Below are positions 32,766-43,411 of a stretch of DNA of 64,000 bases, in pieces. Below the pieces are notes generated by a model. The model worked only from the letters and a program-made list of their open reading frames with translations. It was not told the origin of the DNA and searched no databases. How positions within the stretch are numbered: the first letter of the stretch is position 1; each line of letters starts with the position of its first letter. Source of the DNA: Hippasteria phrygiana (Eukaryota > Echinodermata > Asteroidea > Valvatida > Goniasteridae); contig JAZGUH010000003.1 in assembly GCA_037893225.1 (NCBI GenBank), positions 1,178,001 to 1,242,000 on the forward strand. The letters are read 5' to 3'. The position numbers and the translations under genes are program-made.

Positions 32766-34039
32766 CAGTCGACTCTTGGTAATAAGAGCTCGGTTAACAC
32801 GAGAACCCGGTTAAGACGAGAACTTTCTTTGGTCCCGACCGAATTGTGCACATTCCTATGGGAGAAAATTTCATTAATACGAGCTCTGGTTATGCGGGAA
32901 CTCGGCTAAGACGAGCATTTTTTGCGGCCCGATAGAGCGCAAATGCATGTGTTGTTATCTATTTTCCACGAACATCTTGGAAAACAACCTGTCAATCAGC
33001 GAACCCATTCAATTTGCAAAGCTACTGTAATTGGCGCGGTGATAATGCTCGCTAATTCTGCGCTTTTCACTCCACATACCTCACCTGTTTGTGTCTCATG
33101 CCGCTATGATAATGGCGCAGTCACAATGCTCGCTAATCCTTTAATGTGGTTTTCACTCCGCGTACACGTAGACATCAGCTGTTTGTGTCTGGTGCCGCTT
33201 GAGGGGGCTATTAAAAGTTGGACAATGGGCGTTTGCGGCTGCCCTGCCGTCCGCTAAAAATTCCTGAAATCTAGCCCCCCATCCAAACCCATTGTGAAAT
33301 TTGTATAAAATCCCCATTCAATAAAGTTCGTTATTTCACGAGTTGCGTCCGAAAAAAATAACCCAACGAAAAGGCAATCATGAAAAGCAGAATGTTTGGC
33401 GCCCTCTTTTGTTTAGTAATATAATACCTTTTATAACTCAAAATATTTAATTTACCCCCCATGATTATAAATTAATTTTAGAGCTTATTAATCCCAGACA
33501 GTCGCACCCCAACATTTCGATTTTTCAATTTTACCGTAAAAACGAATAAATGAAGACCCTCGAGAAACGCCCTCTGTTGTCCACAAAAATGCACTGGTTT
33601 CCTCTTTTTGTGTGCCTTAGGCTAGTTTCTGTGATGGTTACCAACTAAAGAGCCCCATCAAGATGTGTATGCGTGATTGAAATACTTACGTGCGTGTAGC
33701 TAATGCAGTGGTTTCGCCGTGATTTAGGCAGCTCAAATCGCCCGGTCGGCGAACTCCAGCGGTCTTGTTCTTGTGCTCAGGTGTTGTTTTATTAAATATT
33801 ACTGCTTGTTTTATTAAAAATCTGCTTGCAACATTTTTATAACCAATATAAGGCAATACAATTATATCGAGACGATGTGTGTTTCATTTAAATGTATGTA
33901 CATTGTGTTTGGGGCCTATCCACACCTCACATTTATACAAAATAAAGGGGAAAACCTGCAGTCCGGATAGGACGAGAGCCCGGATAATACGAGATATTTG
34001 CGTAAGTCCGGAGGACCTCGTATTAACGAGAGTCGACTG
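32766..34039. mobile_element. 1.27-kb pogo/Tigger-like non-autonomous element
   Basis: The left end CAGTCGACTCTTGGTAATAA and right end TTAACGAGAGTCGACTG are inverted, each bordered by TA. Repeated TAATACGAG, GGTTAAGACGAG and GGATAATACGAG units fill the subterminal regions. CAG...CTCG-type ends with TA target sites are typical of the pogo/Tigger branch of Tc1/mariner. The interior has a direct duplication (TGGCGC...AATGCTCGCTAAT at about 33030 and 33113) and no recognisable DDE transposase. Confidence 0.7.
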
Positions 34040-34041
34040 TA

Positions 34042-36025
34042 CACTGTACATGTATCATTAAAAAAAAAAAATTTGTTTAGCTACACAGGTACAGGTAACA
34101 TTTGTAGTTGCTGACTGCTGTGACGTGGGATATGACCTTTTTGAGACGTGAGATATGACATCATTGTGTGATTATATTTTTATTTGTAACCAAATCAGAT
34201 AAAAAGTGCAGTGTGTGGGCAGTACATCTGTTACACCCCGCATGAAATACACACCAGTGTTGATGTGCTGTGTTTTTTAATTAAAAAGTAAGCAGTTGCA
34301 GGCGTCCCAAGCGCGTGGCTTATGCATTCAGTGTGGCTGTGATATCTGTTGTGCAAGATGGTAGTTTGATAAAAACTACATGTGTACATGTATGTACATC
34401 AGTCATTTTTGGAACTTTACAGGATAGTTTTAGACAAACTGCACCATTGACGTGCTAACAGTGGTTTTAGTAAGATTCTAAAACCCTCTAATTACTGTTA
34501 GTAATACATGTACATGGTGTCAAATTGTAGCATCGGTCTTGAGTTACAGTGGTACATGTATTAATGTTTTTCCATTGCAACATGCAGAATATGATTTTGA
34601 AAGCAGAAAAGTAGAGATGTACATGTACCTCAACAAAAGAATAAACAGCAGACCGAATGCCAGCATGTTGGAATATCTGAAGGCTTTGGGAATTGCTCTT
34701 GCATTGTATTTTAAATGGAGGGGTAGTGAACACGCCCATTTTGCCTGTCCTTGGATTTTCAAGTTAAATTAAATTTAACCAAATTTGAGTAGCTGAGCCT
34801 GGCAGCCGAAACATTGGTTTTGGAAGATGAAGTGTTTTAGGTCTCATGGCATATCAGTGCTTGTACTGAATGTACTGAATGACTTTGATTTTCAGAGTAA
34901 AAATCTTATACAAACTCGTGTAAAATATAATTTTGCACCCTAACTCAAGACTGATACAATTGGAGACTACATACATGTACATGTACTACATGTATGGTGT
35001 TCAGTGTGTCTACTATCCCATGCAGGCAAGCCTTATAGGTGTACAATGTACATGTAGTTGCACGAAAACTTGTTCAGCTGGTCCCTACCCTGTGACTATT
35101 TTGTAAAAGCTTGTGGAACTGTGAAGGATGATGCTTGATTATATAAATACGGGAATTCGCTGAACAAAATTAGAAGCCATTTTTACGGTGGTGCCGCGCC
35201 CGCGTGCAGGCTGCCCGCGTTCTTTAATTTGATTCGCGTGCGCATTTTGGCAAGTTGTAAGTTACACCCCGTTGGTCGAAGCTGCGTCGAGCGCGTGCGT
35301 CTAACACGCATGCGAGCGCCTCGCCACCGCAGTAAATGCTTCTATTGGTCGCCGGATTAGTCTATGGACGATTGTTCTCTGGTAGCATCGATCTGGGTTG
35401 TATTTTATTAGCAACCATATACATGTAATAAGCAAGACAATTTTTTGCTTGGTCGATAGAGGGTGCTAGACCAACTATCGTTACATATTTTTGCACCACC
35501 AATTGCATCATTATATTGAGGCAGGCTGTGAAGAATTTACAGAATTACTGCAAATTGAATTCATGAGGACCAATAGGGAGAGGGAGGGGGAATTTTGCGG
35601 GGGCTGAAGAGTGACCCCTTTCTCAACTGATGACTGGCTCACATGGGCCCGCAGTTGCCTCCCTCAGTTTGTCCAAGTACATCATTTCCGTCAGATTGCA
35701 TGGGACCCCTCCATAACCCAGGATGTGATTCATTTGTGCACAGCGTGGCCTCCACGGACATTTTAAAGGGATATTCCTTAGGAAGGAAATCCTGATGTGC
35801 GTGTGAGATGTTAATGATAAAAGATCCCAAGCGTAAAGGCCATGAGAAACATTAATTTTTTTTTCCTGCGGTTGCCTTCATGATGGGTAAAAATCTGTGG
35901 AATAAACCGCTTTTGTTGAAATGAATTGATCTTAATACACAGAACATAAAGGCAAATTTACATTCAGCTTTTCAGGCAACAATTTAAAATGTTTGTTTAG
36001 GATTATCACTAATGGATCTTGATTA
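34042..36025. other. Intronic, no gene
   Basis: TACATG hexamers near 34388, 34619, 34976 and 35048; a GC-rich block at 35188-35335 with TGCGTC...GCGCGTGCG; otherwise unique-looking sequence. No exon was recognised. Confidence 0.4.
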
Positions 36026-36246
36026 TTAACCCCTTGCGTACGGATGACGCAAATATGCGCAAAAAAAACAGTGCCACCAGGCCGGATGACGCAATTGGCT
36101 GCCGTTTGTGCAGTTTCAATCCATTGATGGATTATTGTGTATAGGTTATGCTTGACTGCACAAACACATTGTAGCGGTTCGCTTGGCTGCCAGAGCCGCC
36201 GCGGCACCCTGACGTCTCCCGTAAAATACCGTACTCAAGGGGTTAA
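36026..36246 (-). mobile_element. TTAA-flanked MITE (CCCCTTG ends), copy 1
   Basis: TTAACCCCTTGCGTACGG and CCGTACTCAAGGGGTTAA form the ends; TTAA at both borders with CCC-starting TIRs fits piggyBac-type insertion. Inside are GCTTGACTGCACAAAC, GTAGCGGTTCG and GGCCGGATGACGC, shared in opposite orientation with 53373-53577 and 55049-55215. Confidence 0.75.
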
Positions 36247-37065
36247 AGCTGAATCGGAGCAAAATGAGTTAACCAACATGCTAGTGAAAACAACCAAAAC
36301 AGCAGCCGACAGTATCTGATCATGAACGGGTATGAAACTCGGTAATCTTGGAAAGGGATAAAATAATCTTATGGGCTTGTGAAACTACATGTATATGTAT
36401 AAGCGGGTTAGTGAAGTGTATAGTGAACAAACCCAGAGCAGAGGGGAGTAAAGGCCTGTCAGTGAATCCGTTAAGGAAAAGTAAACATTGTTTGACAATA
36501 TTAAATTGAAGATTGAGTTGCAGCATACTGGTGATTTTATTGACAATTACTAATGCCAAAATTACTTGATTCCATACACAGTCCAGTGGTCCAGTACATA
36601 TTTTTTGCCCTGACTGAATGGTAATTGGGTTATTTCTTTTAGGGGTGGGGTGGAGGGGGTTTAATTAAAGGCAGCTTTCTCGTTGGATTAATAATCGATT
36701 TCCCCAGAATTGTTGCTGAAACATGCCCAACATTAGATAATGTTACTGTGTGTGTGCCTAGACAGGGGCCGCCTTGTTAGTTAAATCAGGGCCGATTTCT
36801 GGGACATTTCTCTGACCCCTTGGCGTTTTTGGTCCCCCGCAACATCTATTGCATAACAAGGCCACAACTACGGAACAAGATTGTGCACAGATTACGTCTT
36901 GGGACAATAAGGGATTAGTGATAACAACTGAGGACCTGAGCTCAAGTCCTCGGTAGTGTTCATGGACAGACCTTATGGGACTTGTTGATAAAAAGTCTGA
37001 ACAGTGGAAGAGAACAGCTGGAGTCCTCAGTAGTATACAGTAGTAAAACACGACTGGGTGTGTTC
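36247..37065. other. Intronic, no gene
   Basis: No exon or bounded repeat was recognised. GAGGACCTGAGCTCAAGTCC-type sequence near 36930 and GGAGTCCTCAGTAGT near 37019 precede the hAT element. Confidence 0.4.
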
Positions 37066-38039
37066 CAGTGTTGCAGTCGAGACCTTCATGTCTGAGACCG
37101 AGACCAAGGCTTTCGAGACTGAGTCCAAGACCGAGACCAGCTCTTTCAAGATGGAGACCAAGACTTCCGAGACCGAGACTTTTGCAGGCCGAAGCCGAGA
37201 CCACAACTTTCGAGACCGAGACCAACATGAAAAAAAAATTATTGAGTGTTGTGCCCTGCTTTAGATCAAAAAGATAACTTCCCGCGGATGATAATTTGTG
37301 CTAATTTGATAAGTTACTACCTGAAGTCCTACTTGATCGTAGGTAAACAAAAATAGGCCAACACTAAAAGCATGCGTTGTGTGCATAGAGCAAGATCGTC
37401 GAGTGCATCTATTTGTACACGTGTGCCCATGTGCACCAGTGAAATGCAATGTACATGTACATGGGGTGACCACTGATCTCTATATAATCCGGATAGCTCA
37501 TTGACCGTTGAGCGCAGTACGGGTACATGTAGCTGAAGCCAGTACATGTAGCTGTCATATTAACACTCCCATTTTACAACTGATCTCCATGTAAGGTGAA
37601 CGAGGGTGAAGGTAGACCCTTGGGGCAAGGTTGACAAACCTATTGTATTGGGAGTGTTAACATGGCGGTCGGTGGCTTCAACTTGAACAGTCGATGCGCT
37701 ATCCAGTTTACATAGAGATCAGTGGGGGTGACCCACGTCGTGGGTACCAGTACTCTGAATAAACAAGCTGCATTGACTGGTCTCCATTCCAGCTTCAATC
37801 TACATGTAATTCTTCAACATGAAAACTTGTACAAGCTGTTTGTTTGGAATGAAGACTAGATTCATATGGCGCATTGTATTTTGTTGTGGTCTTGACGGGT
37901 CTCAAAAGTAAAACCAGAGACCTTGGCAACCAAGACCGAGACCTGCACATTCAAGACCGAGACCAGCCCTCCTGAGACTTTGCCAGAATGAGACAAAGAC
38001 TGAGACCTCAAAAAAGAGACCTACAAATGTACAACACTG
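37066..38039. mobile_element. hAT-type element (CAGTGTTG...CAACACTG), copy 3, 0.97 kb
   Basis: The ends CAGTGTTGCAGTCGAGACC and GGTCTC...CAACACTG-side sequence are flanked by a perfect 8-bp duplication GTGTGTTC (37058-37065 and 38040-38047), the hAT hallmark. Both ends are built of GAGACCGAGACCAAG-like minisatellite units (37080-37220 and 37915-38025). The centre carries a second hAT-like element at 37471-37724. No transposase. Confidence 0.8.
37471..37724. mobile_element. hAT-like MITE (CACTGATCTC ends) nested in copy 3
   Basis: CACTGATCTCTATATAATCC and CATAGAGATCAGTG are the ends, flanked by GGGGTGAC on both sides (37463-37470 and 37725-37732), with one base of ambiguity at the left border. 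It is related to 6611-6780 by the ends and by the ACTCCCATT / TGGGAGTGTTAA interior. Confidence 0.75.
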
Positions 38040-38049
38040 GTGTGTTCGT

Positions 38050-38240
38050 GAGTATGTAAATACCGGCAATCGTGGACTAGGGACAAAAGGGTTAGGGCGT
38101 AGACAAAGGGTCTACGATTGACCGAACGTCCACGATTAAAATTCGTGTACAAAACATATGGGAGGCCTTCCGAAAAAGTTTAAGTACTTGTAAACAAAAG
38201 AGGGACAATAGGGAGTCCGTGATTGCCGGTATGTACACAC
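38050..38240. mobile_element. MITE of the CCGGCAATCGTGGAC family, copy 2
   Basis: ATACCGGCAATCGTGGACT at the left and TCCGTGATTGCCGGTAT at the right are inverted, and the interior matches 4088-4264 in GGGAGGCCTTCCGAAAAAGT and TCGTGTACAAAAC. It abuts the hAT copy on its left and a second repeat family on its right. Confidence 0.75.
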
Positions 38241-38355
38241 TTGTGCGTACATAATACATTCGAGGACAAGAGGAGAAAGAAAATACAAAGGAATCTTTCT
38301 TGTCCTTGGGAGTCGGTCTTTTGTTAAAATCGGTCCTCAGATGTAAAAATACTTG

Positions 38356-38400
<45 letters not shown>

Positions 38401-38438
38401 TAAAGGAGCAATAGGAAACACAAAGCAGTGTTCTCAGC
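38241..38438 (+). repeat. Dispersed repeat (AATAGGAAACACAAAGCA), copy 1, with T39
   Basis: It shares GAGGAGAAAGAAAATACAAA, GTCTTTTGTT, AAATCGGTCCTC and GCAATAGGAAACACAAAGCA with 59868-60045 and, inverted, with 41985-42170. Where the other copies read TTAGTCTATGGGGTTGGGTT, this one has 39 consecutive T (38359-38397). Confidence 0.75.
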
Positions 38439-38440
38439 AG

Positions 38441-39636
38441 GGTTGTTTGATTTAAATCATTGATTTAAATCATGATTTAAATCAATGGAAAAAAAATATA
38501 AAAAATCACTAATAAAAATCACGTTTTAATTTTATTTAAATTGCTGTTATTTTTTTAATTAAAAAACAATGTCTGTTATTCAAACCCGACTTTCATCAAC
38601 TTTAAATCAATACTCACTCTAAAGGGATGTATAAGGCCAGTTTCCTGAAACTGTACTACATTTATCTTGTGTACAATGCACATGATTCTGAAGTACATGT
38701 AATGTACATGTACTACCTACATACATAAATGTATGATACAGTATCCATCTCTTACATACATATACTGACCTTTTCCAGCATAGGGTGACCGGTCACCGTA
38801 TTTCTATGGGCATGGGGCGACCGACCGGCTTAGGGCGACCGATTACCGGTCGCCTTAAGGTAAAAGCAATAGGAAGAGATAGGGTTAGGTTACATTTGTT
38901 TAGATGCACAATCCCCATAGACCGGTCGCCCTAATGCGGGAAAGGGCGTTATGCATATACATACATACATACATGTACATAGGTTTAACTTAATGCATGT
39001 AATGCGCCTATCAATTGATTTCCCCCATCCCCCGACCCCCCAACTTATTTAAAACAAATGTTTTATGCAAATGGTACAATGGTAAAAATAAATATAAAAT
39101 ATTGATAACAATTTTTTTAAATCTAATTTTATTTTTATTAAAAAAAAAAATCGTGATTTTTATCAGCCCTGGAGTAGTATAGGAAAACACGACTTTGTAT
39201 AGAAACATAATTTATATTTTAGAAATTTGTCAAAAAATGTACAGGAGCTTTAAACTACCGAAGGAAAGGCCTCCACTCATTGGGACCTGGAAGCACAGTC
39301 ATACCCCTCGCAGAAATGACTATGTGAGTTCCTATCTATAGAGGTCATCCCAAACCCTGTGGTTTTTTTGGGGGGTAAGGGCAACAGCCTTAATCAGAGC
39401 TCTGAGCCCTCCATGTACAGTACCCTGCATGATCTCATGCGATGCACCTCCTCCCCCCACATGACAGGATCTGACTCCCAACAGCCGAGGGAACTAGTTG
39501 GCTAATAAAGACCTTCCAGCTTCACTCATCCTGCAGGGTTTTACATTGCAAGTCGGGTTCAGTTACTCTATCTCTCAGCCAGGTTTTTCTTGGGTGAAAT
39601 CCAACGATAATTGAAGTTAATGTGGATCACATTGAG
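38441..39636. other. Intronic; low complexity, upstream of candidate exon C
   Basis: GATTTAAATCA repeats at 38448-38485, TACATG-type repeats at 38690-38760, CCGGTCGCC repeats at 38785-38935 in both orientations (probably a decayed MITE), and an AT-rich tract at 39070-39160. No further exon was recognised. Confidence 0.45.
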
Positions 39637-39891
39637 ATGCAAACGGCCAAGAGTGACCCATCCGGGGAAGGAGAGAACCACATTGAGGGGGTGGTGACCA
39701 CCGAGGGAGGGAAGAGCCACGGCACGTTTGAGGTGCATGTTTCTAACGAGGAGGAGCCCAGCAAGGAGACCAACCAGGAACATGATAATGGAACGCAGGA
39801 GGAAGGTGCAGCGAACAATGTACAGGGTGCAAAAGACAAGAGTGACAAAAAATCTAAGAAGAAGAAGAAAAAACATGCTGATGGCAAGGAG
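39637..39891 (+). CDS. AHCYL: Candidate alternative first coding exon of AHCYL (C)
   Basis: An 85-codon frame starts at ATG 39637 (G at -3) after an in-frame TGA at 39595, so no upstream coding exon is needed. It encodes a very hydrophilic peptide: MQTAKSDPSG, an acidic Glu/Asn/Thr-rich middle, then KDKSDKKSKKKKKKHADGKE. It ends at GAG|GTAGGT, a strong donor, in phase 0. Joined to the exon at 60167 it gives KHADGKE-ISFKTTG. Vertebrate AHCYL1/2 likewise have a basic segment just before their IQFAD stretch. The long compositionally biased frame and good donor support it as real coding sequence; membership in AHCYL is inferred from phase and sequence context. Confidence 0.6.
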
Positions 39892-41984
39892 GTAGGTTTT
39901 GACACATCAAGAGTTTTTACTCCTTGGAGATACATTCAAGTATGGCTGTAAATTATGGTTTTATAGTCTTCATTGTGCCACGTACTCGGATAGGTTAACA
40001 TGTACATGTACTATGTACATTTATTTAACTCTCCTATGATTTTATCAGTCAAAAATGATCAAAGTGTCAGTGACCCAAAGCTGTGGTGCAAAAGCTATGT
40101 CAATCAGTATCAGTCAAAACCAGTCAATTCAATTGGTTTGGATAAATTTCTCATCTCCTATGTACCGTCATGACTTTGAAATGGATGCATGCGAAGTTGT
40201 TTGGTTTCCTGCCAGCAACTGAATCTACCAGGTTTACTGCAGAACATGTAGGTGTGTTGGTAGTCAATACACATCATCAATACTGTCAATCAAATAGTTA
40301 AGTTGACTTGTTTTGATTAATAACTCTTCCTTGTACAAGGGACTTGATCATATGTACATGTACATTGTACCGTAGGAGGGTTAAGAGGCATCTCTTGTGC
40401 ATAAAGGAAAACAAAATGATGTCATGAACACTTCATATTGCATGGTTGGATATCATTTGCTGCATTAATATATTTGTTCCCGTTTATTCTTGTACATGTA
40501 TTTGTGTACATGTATTTGTGTACATGTATTGCCAGCCTCACACAGTGTACAATGTACATGTCCTTGCTCGAACCCTTAGCTGTAGAGTGTAGAAATATAA
40601 CATGGATTGTATGGTGAATACAGGTCCGCCTTATGTACATGTACACTTGCCAGGATAAACATACATGTACCATAGCTTGTCCCAGTGGATTGCCACTGTG
40701 TGGCCATTGGTCTGCTAGTGGTCTGCCTCATTTTACACTTTAATGTACATGTACAATGTAGCTTCAGCTCCTTGGGGAGTAAGGGATATGATGATACTGT
40801 ATTTAACTTAATTTACAAAAATATGTACATGTACCTTTGCCTGACCATGTCACCACTGAGTTGATATTCAATGGGCCATCACGGTTCAAATTCATCATAT
40901 TTAAGAGTTTGGAAATACAGGTATGTACATGTATACTAGAAAACAATGATAAACATTTTAAAAATAAAATTTCATATGAAATCACTATTAAAATTCTAAA
41001 AAGAATAATAAAAAAATTAAAGAATAATTTGCATTTAATATTTTTTTTCAAAAACTAGAGAAAAAAATAAAATTTCCTCATCAACACTTCAGAAGATTCA
41101 ACCCCACCATACAGAAAAGATTAATCGGACAAGTCCTGACACAGCAACAAACTAAACATACATGTACATGTAGGCCTATATGTATACAAACAGACAGTAC
41201 AAAATATATGAATTAGCCCAACCTGTACAAATCATATTAAAATGATGCTTAATGTGACATTCCATTTTTGGCTAAGGTCACTGTGCTGACAGTATACGAA
41301 ACTGAAACCTGTGATCCGTGTTGTCAAAGTCAAACGTCTGGGCTGGGCTTTTCTATTTTATGATCAGTCATTCATGGCATACAGGATGCGCTCATCAAAA
41401 CTACATGTATGGGTAGAACACAAAATATTCACATGTCCATGTGATTATGAGGTGTGTGAGCTGGGATGACTGTTTAATTTAATACCTCCATGGTGGGAGG
41501 GATTGGATTGGCCGCAACAAATAAACTAGTAGAAATTTACAGTGCATGTAAGTAGGCATCTTTGTCACTGTGTATAAATCAGTGTCCCATCTTGCCACCT
41601 GTCCAGTGGACATACAAAAATATTGGAGGGGCTTTTTTTTTGTATTGTCTTGTACAAGTCTTTTGTACATTAAACTTCAACACGGAGAACTAAAATATCT
41701 GAATTAAACCCCCTCCTTGCCACACAGACAAAAAGGTGTACGTCAGTTACATACACACATTGTACATGTACGTGTACATGCTAAGAATAGATTGCTGTTT
41801 GCAAAATTTGTCAGGGAGTAGGCTGGACATTTTTTTGTTCTGGTGCTATTTAAAGGGGCACATTACATGTACCTTGGAGTCACCCATCTGGGTTACAGAA
41901 AGTGTCCATTCTAAAATTGTTATGGTTGGAATATAATAGGCCTAATAATTATGTGTACCATAAGTCGTACATTGTGTACTTTCC
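39892..41984. other. Intronic, TACATG-rich, no exon seen
   Basis: Many GTACATGTA hexamer runs (for example 40492-40530, 40634-40670, 40745-40760, 41157-41170, 41762-41780). An AT-rich stretch lies at 40950-41070. No bounded transposon or exon was recognised. Confidence 0.45.
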
Positions 41985-42170
41985 CAATACTTCCAAGGAC
42001 AATGCTTTTGTTTCCTATTGTTCCTTTAATATAACCCAACCCCATAGACTAAGCACGTATTTTTACTTCCGAGGACCGATTTCAACAAAAGACTGACTTG
42101 CGAAGACTGAAAGGTTCCTTTGTGTTTTATTTCTCCTCTTGTCCTCGGACGTATACAGAACCTGTATACA
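41985..42170 (-). repeat. Dispersed repeat (AATAGGAAACACAAAGCA family), inverted copy
   Basis: Reverse complement of the 59868-60045 unit: GTTTCCTATTGTTCCTTTAA, AACCCCATAGACTAAGCACG, GAGGACCGATTTCAACAAAA and TTTCTCCTCTTGTCCTCGG are all present. This copy retains the unique segment that is replaced by T39 at 38.36 kb. Confidence 0.75.
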
Positions 42171-42486
42171 TGTGTGTATACATCCAACTACATTGTACTT
42201 TGTACATACTACAAATGTACATGGTATCTTGGACAAAAGTTTGGTTCATAAAAGTCAGACTTTTGGAAACCGGATGTGTAGTTCTTCGTCCGCAATTTTC
42301 AGACAAATGCCACATTTTCCATGGATGGCTGTGTACATTAATTCTACTTTTTAATGATCTTTCCAAACATTAGCAATTTTAGGACAAGGTTTTTTCTGCC
42401 TCCAAGGCATTGTGATCCCTGGTAATAATCAGACCGCACAACTGTGACCAAGGATTAGAGTTCATGTGCATGTTTATGTTCATGTA

Positions 42487-42969
42487 CGAGGTGCGATCAA
42501 AAAGTTCCGAGACTGCGCCTATAACAAGCAAAAGCCGTACGTGATTTAAATCTGGCCGCCATCCCCTTCAAAGTAGTCCCCCTTGTGCAGCGATACACTG
42601 CTCCCAATGCTCCTGCCATGCTTGGAACGCTCCCTGGAAATCCCGTTCCGTAAGCACGTCAAGCACCATCTGCGATTCTCGCTGGATCTCCTCCACAGTG
42701 TCAAAACGGCGACCCTTCAGCTTGAACTTCATTTTGGGAACAGAAAGAAGTCGCAGGGAGCCAAATCCGATGAATAGGGAGGTGGGGAGTGACGATTGTG
42801 TTGTTGCGGGCGAGAAACTCGTGCGTTTTCAACGTGCTGTGAGCGGGCACGTTGTCATGTTGGAGCACCCAATTGCCAGGCCGTTTGCGCCGAATGTTCT
42901 TCCTCAGACGCCTCGGAATGGTGCAGCAGAACTCAGCGTTGAGAAATTCACGGTGCTCAACCCCGCGAA

Positions 42970-43016
<47 letters not shown>

Positions 43017-43409
43017 ATGAGTATGCTCTTGGTTGCGCTCCTGACCTGACGCGCCTTCTTCGGTCTTGGAGACTCGGTCTTTGGGTTGTAGCCGTAGACC
43101 TAACTCTCGTCACCGCTGATGATCCTCGACATGAAGTTTGGGTCATCCCGGGCCAGTTGACGGAGATCCTCGCAGACTTCGACACGGTGCTGCTTCTGCT
43201 CAAGTTTCAGGTCCATGGTGAAACAGCAAATGCGCACGTACCAGTGGTCACAAAAATGCATGTAACACAGGTGCTGATGTTGATCAAGCGATGTAACTTT
43301 GAATACTTACTCACGAAAGTTATTGCGTACACCTGCTATGTCACATGACTGTGCTGCACTCCGTTCGTTCGTAACAGGAGCAGTCTCGGAACTTTTTGAT
43401 TGCACTTCG
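42487..43409 (-). pseudogene. Decayed, internally deleted mariner transposon with A42 tract
   Basis: TIRs CGAGGTGCGATCAAAAAGTT and AACTTTTTGATTGCACTTCG are bordered by TA (42485-42486 and 43410-43411). The minus strand encodes mariner transposase pieces: a GDESWVYGYNP block with the first catalytic Asp, a RPKKARQVRSG block, a QHDNVPAHS block with the second Asp, and, after a one-base frameshift, SDLAPCDFFLFPK with the third Asp and a KGRRFDTVEEIQ tail. The N-terminal helix-turn-helix region is missing, and the element is 923 bp against a usual 1.3 kb. A run of 42 A at 42973-43014 interrupts the frame between the first and second blocks. It cannot make an active enzyme. The 216-codon plus-strand frame is its antisense shadow. 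Confidence 0.9.
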
Positions 43410-43411
43410 TA

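Noticed and set aside
42698..43348. 216-codon plus-strand frame, the longest in the window
   Set aside because: It is antisense to the mariner transposase pieces and contains the A42 tract read as poly-lysine.
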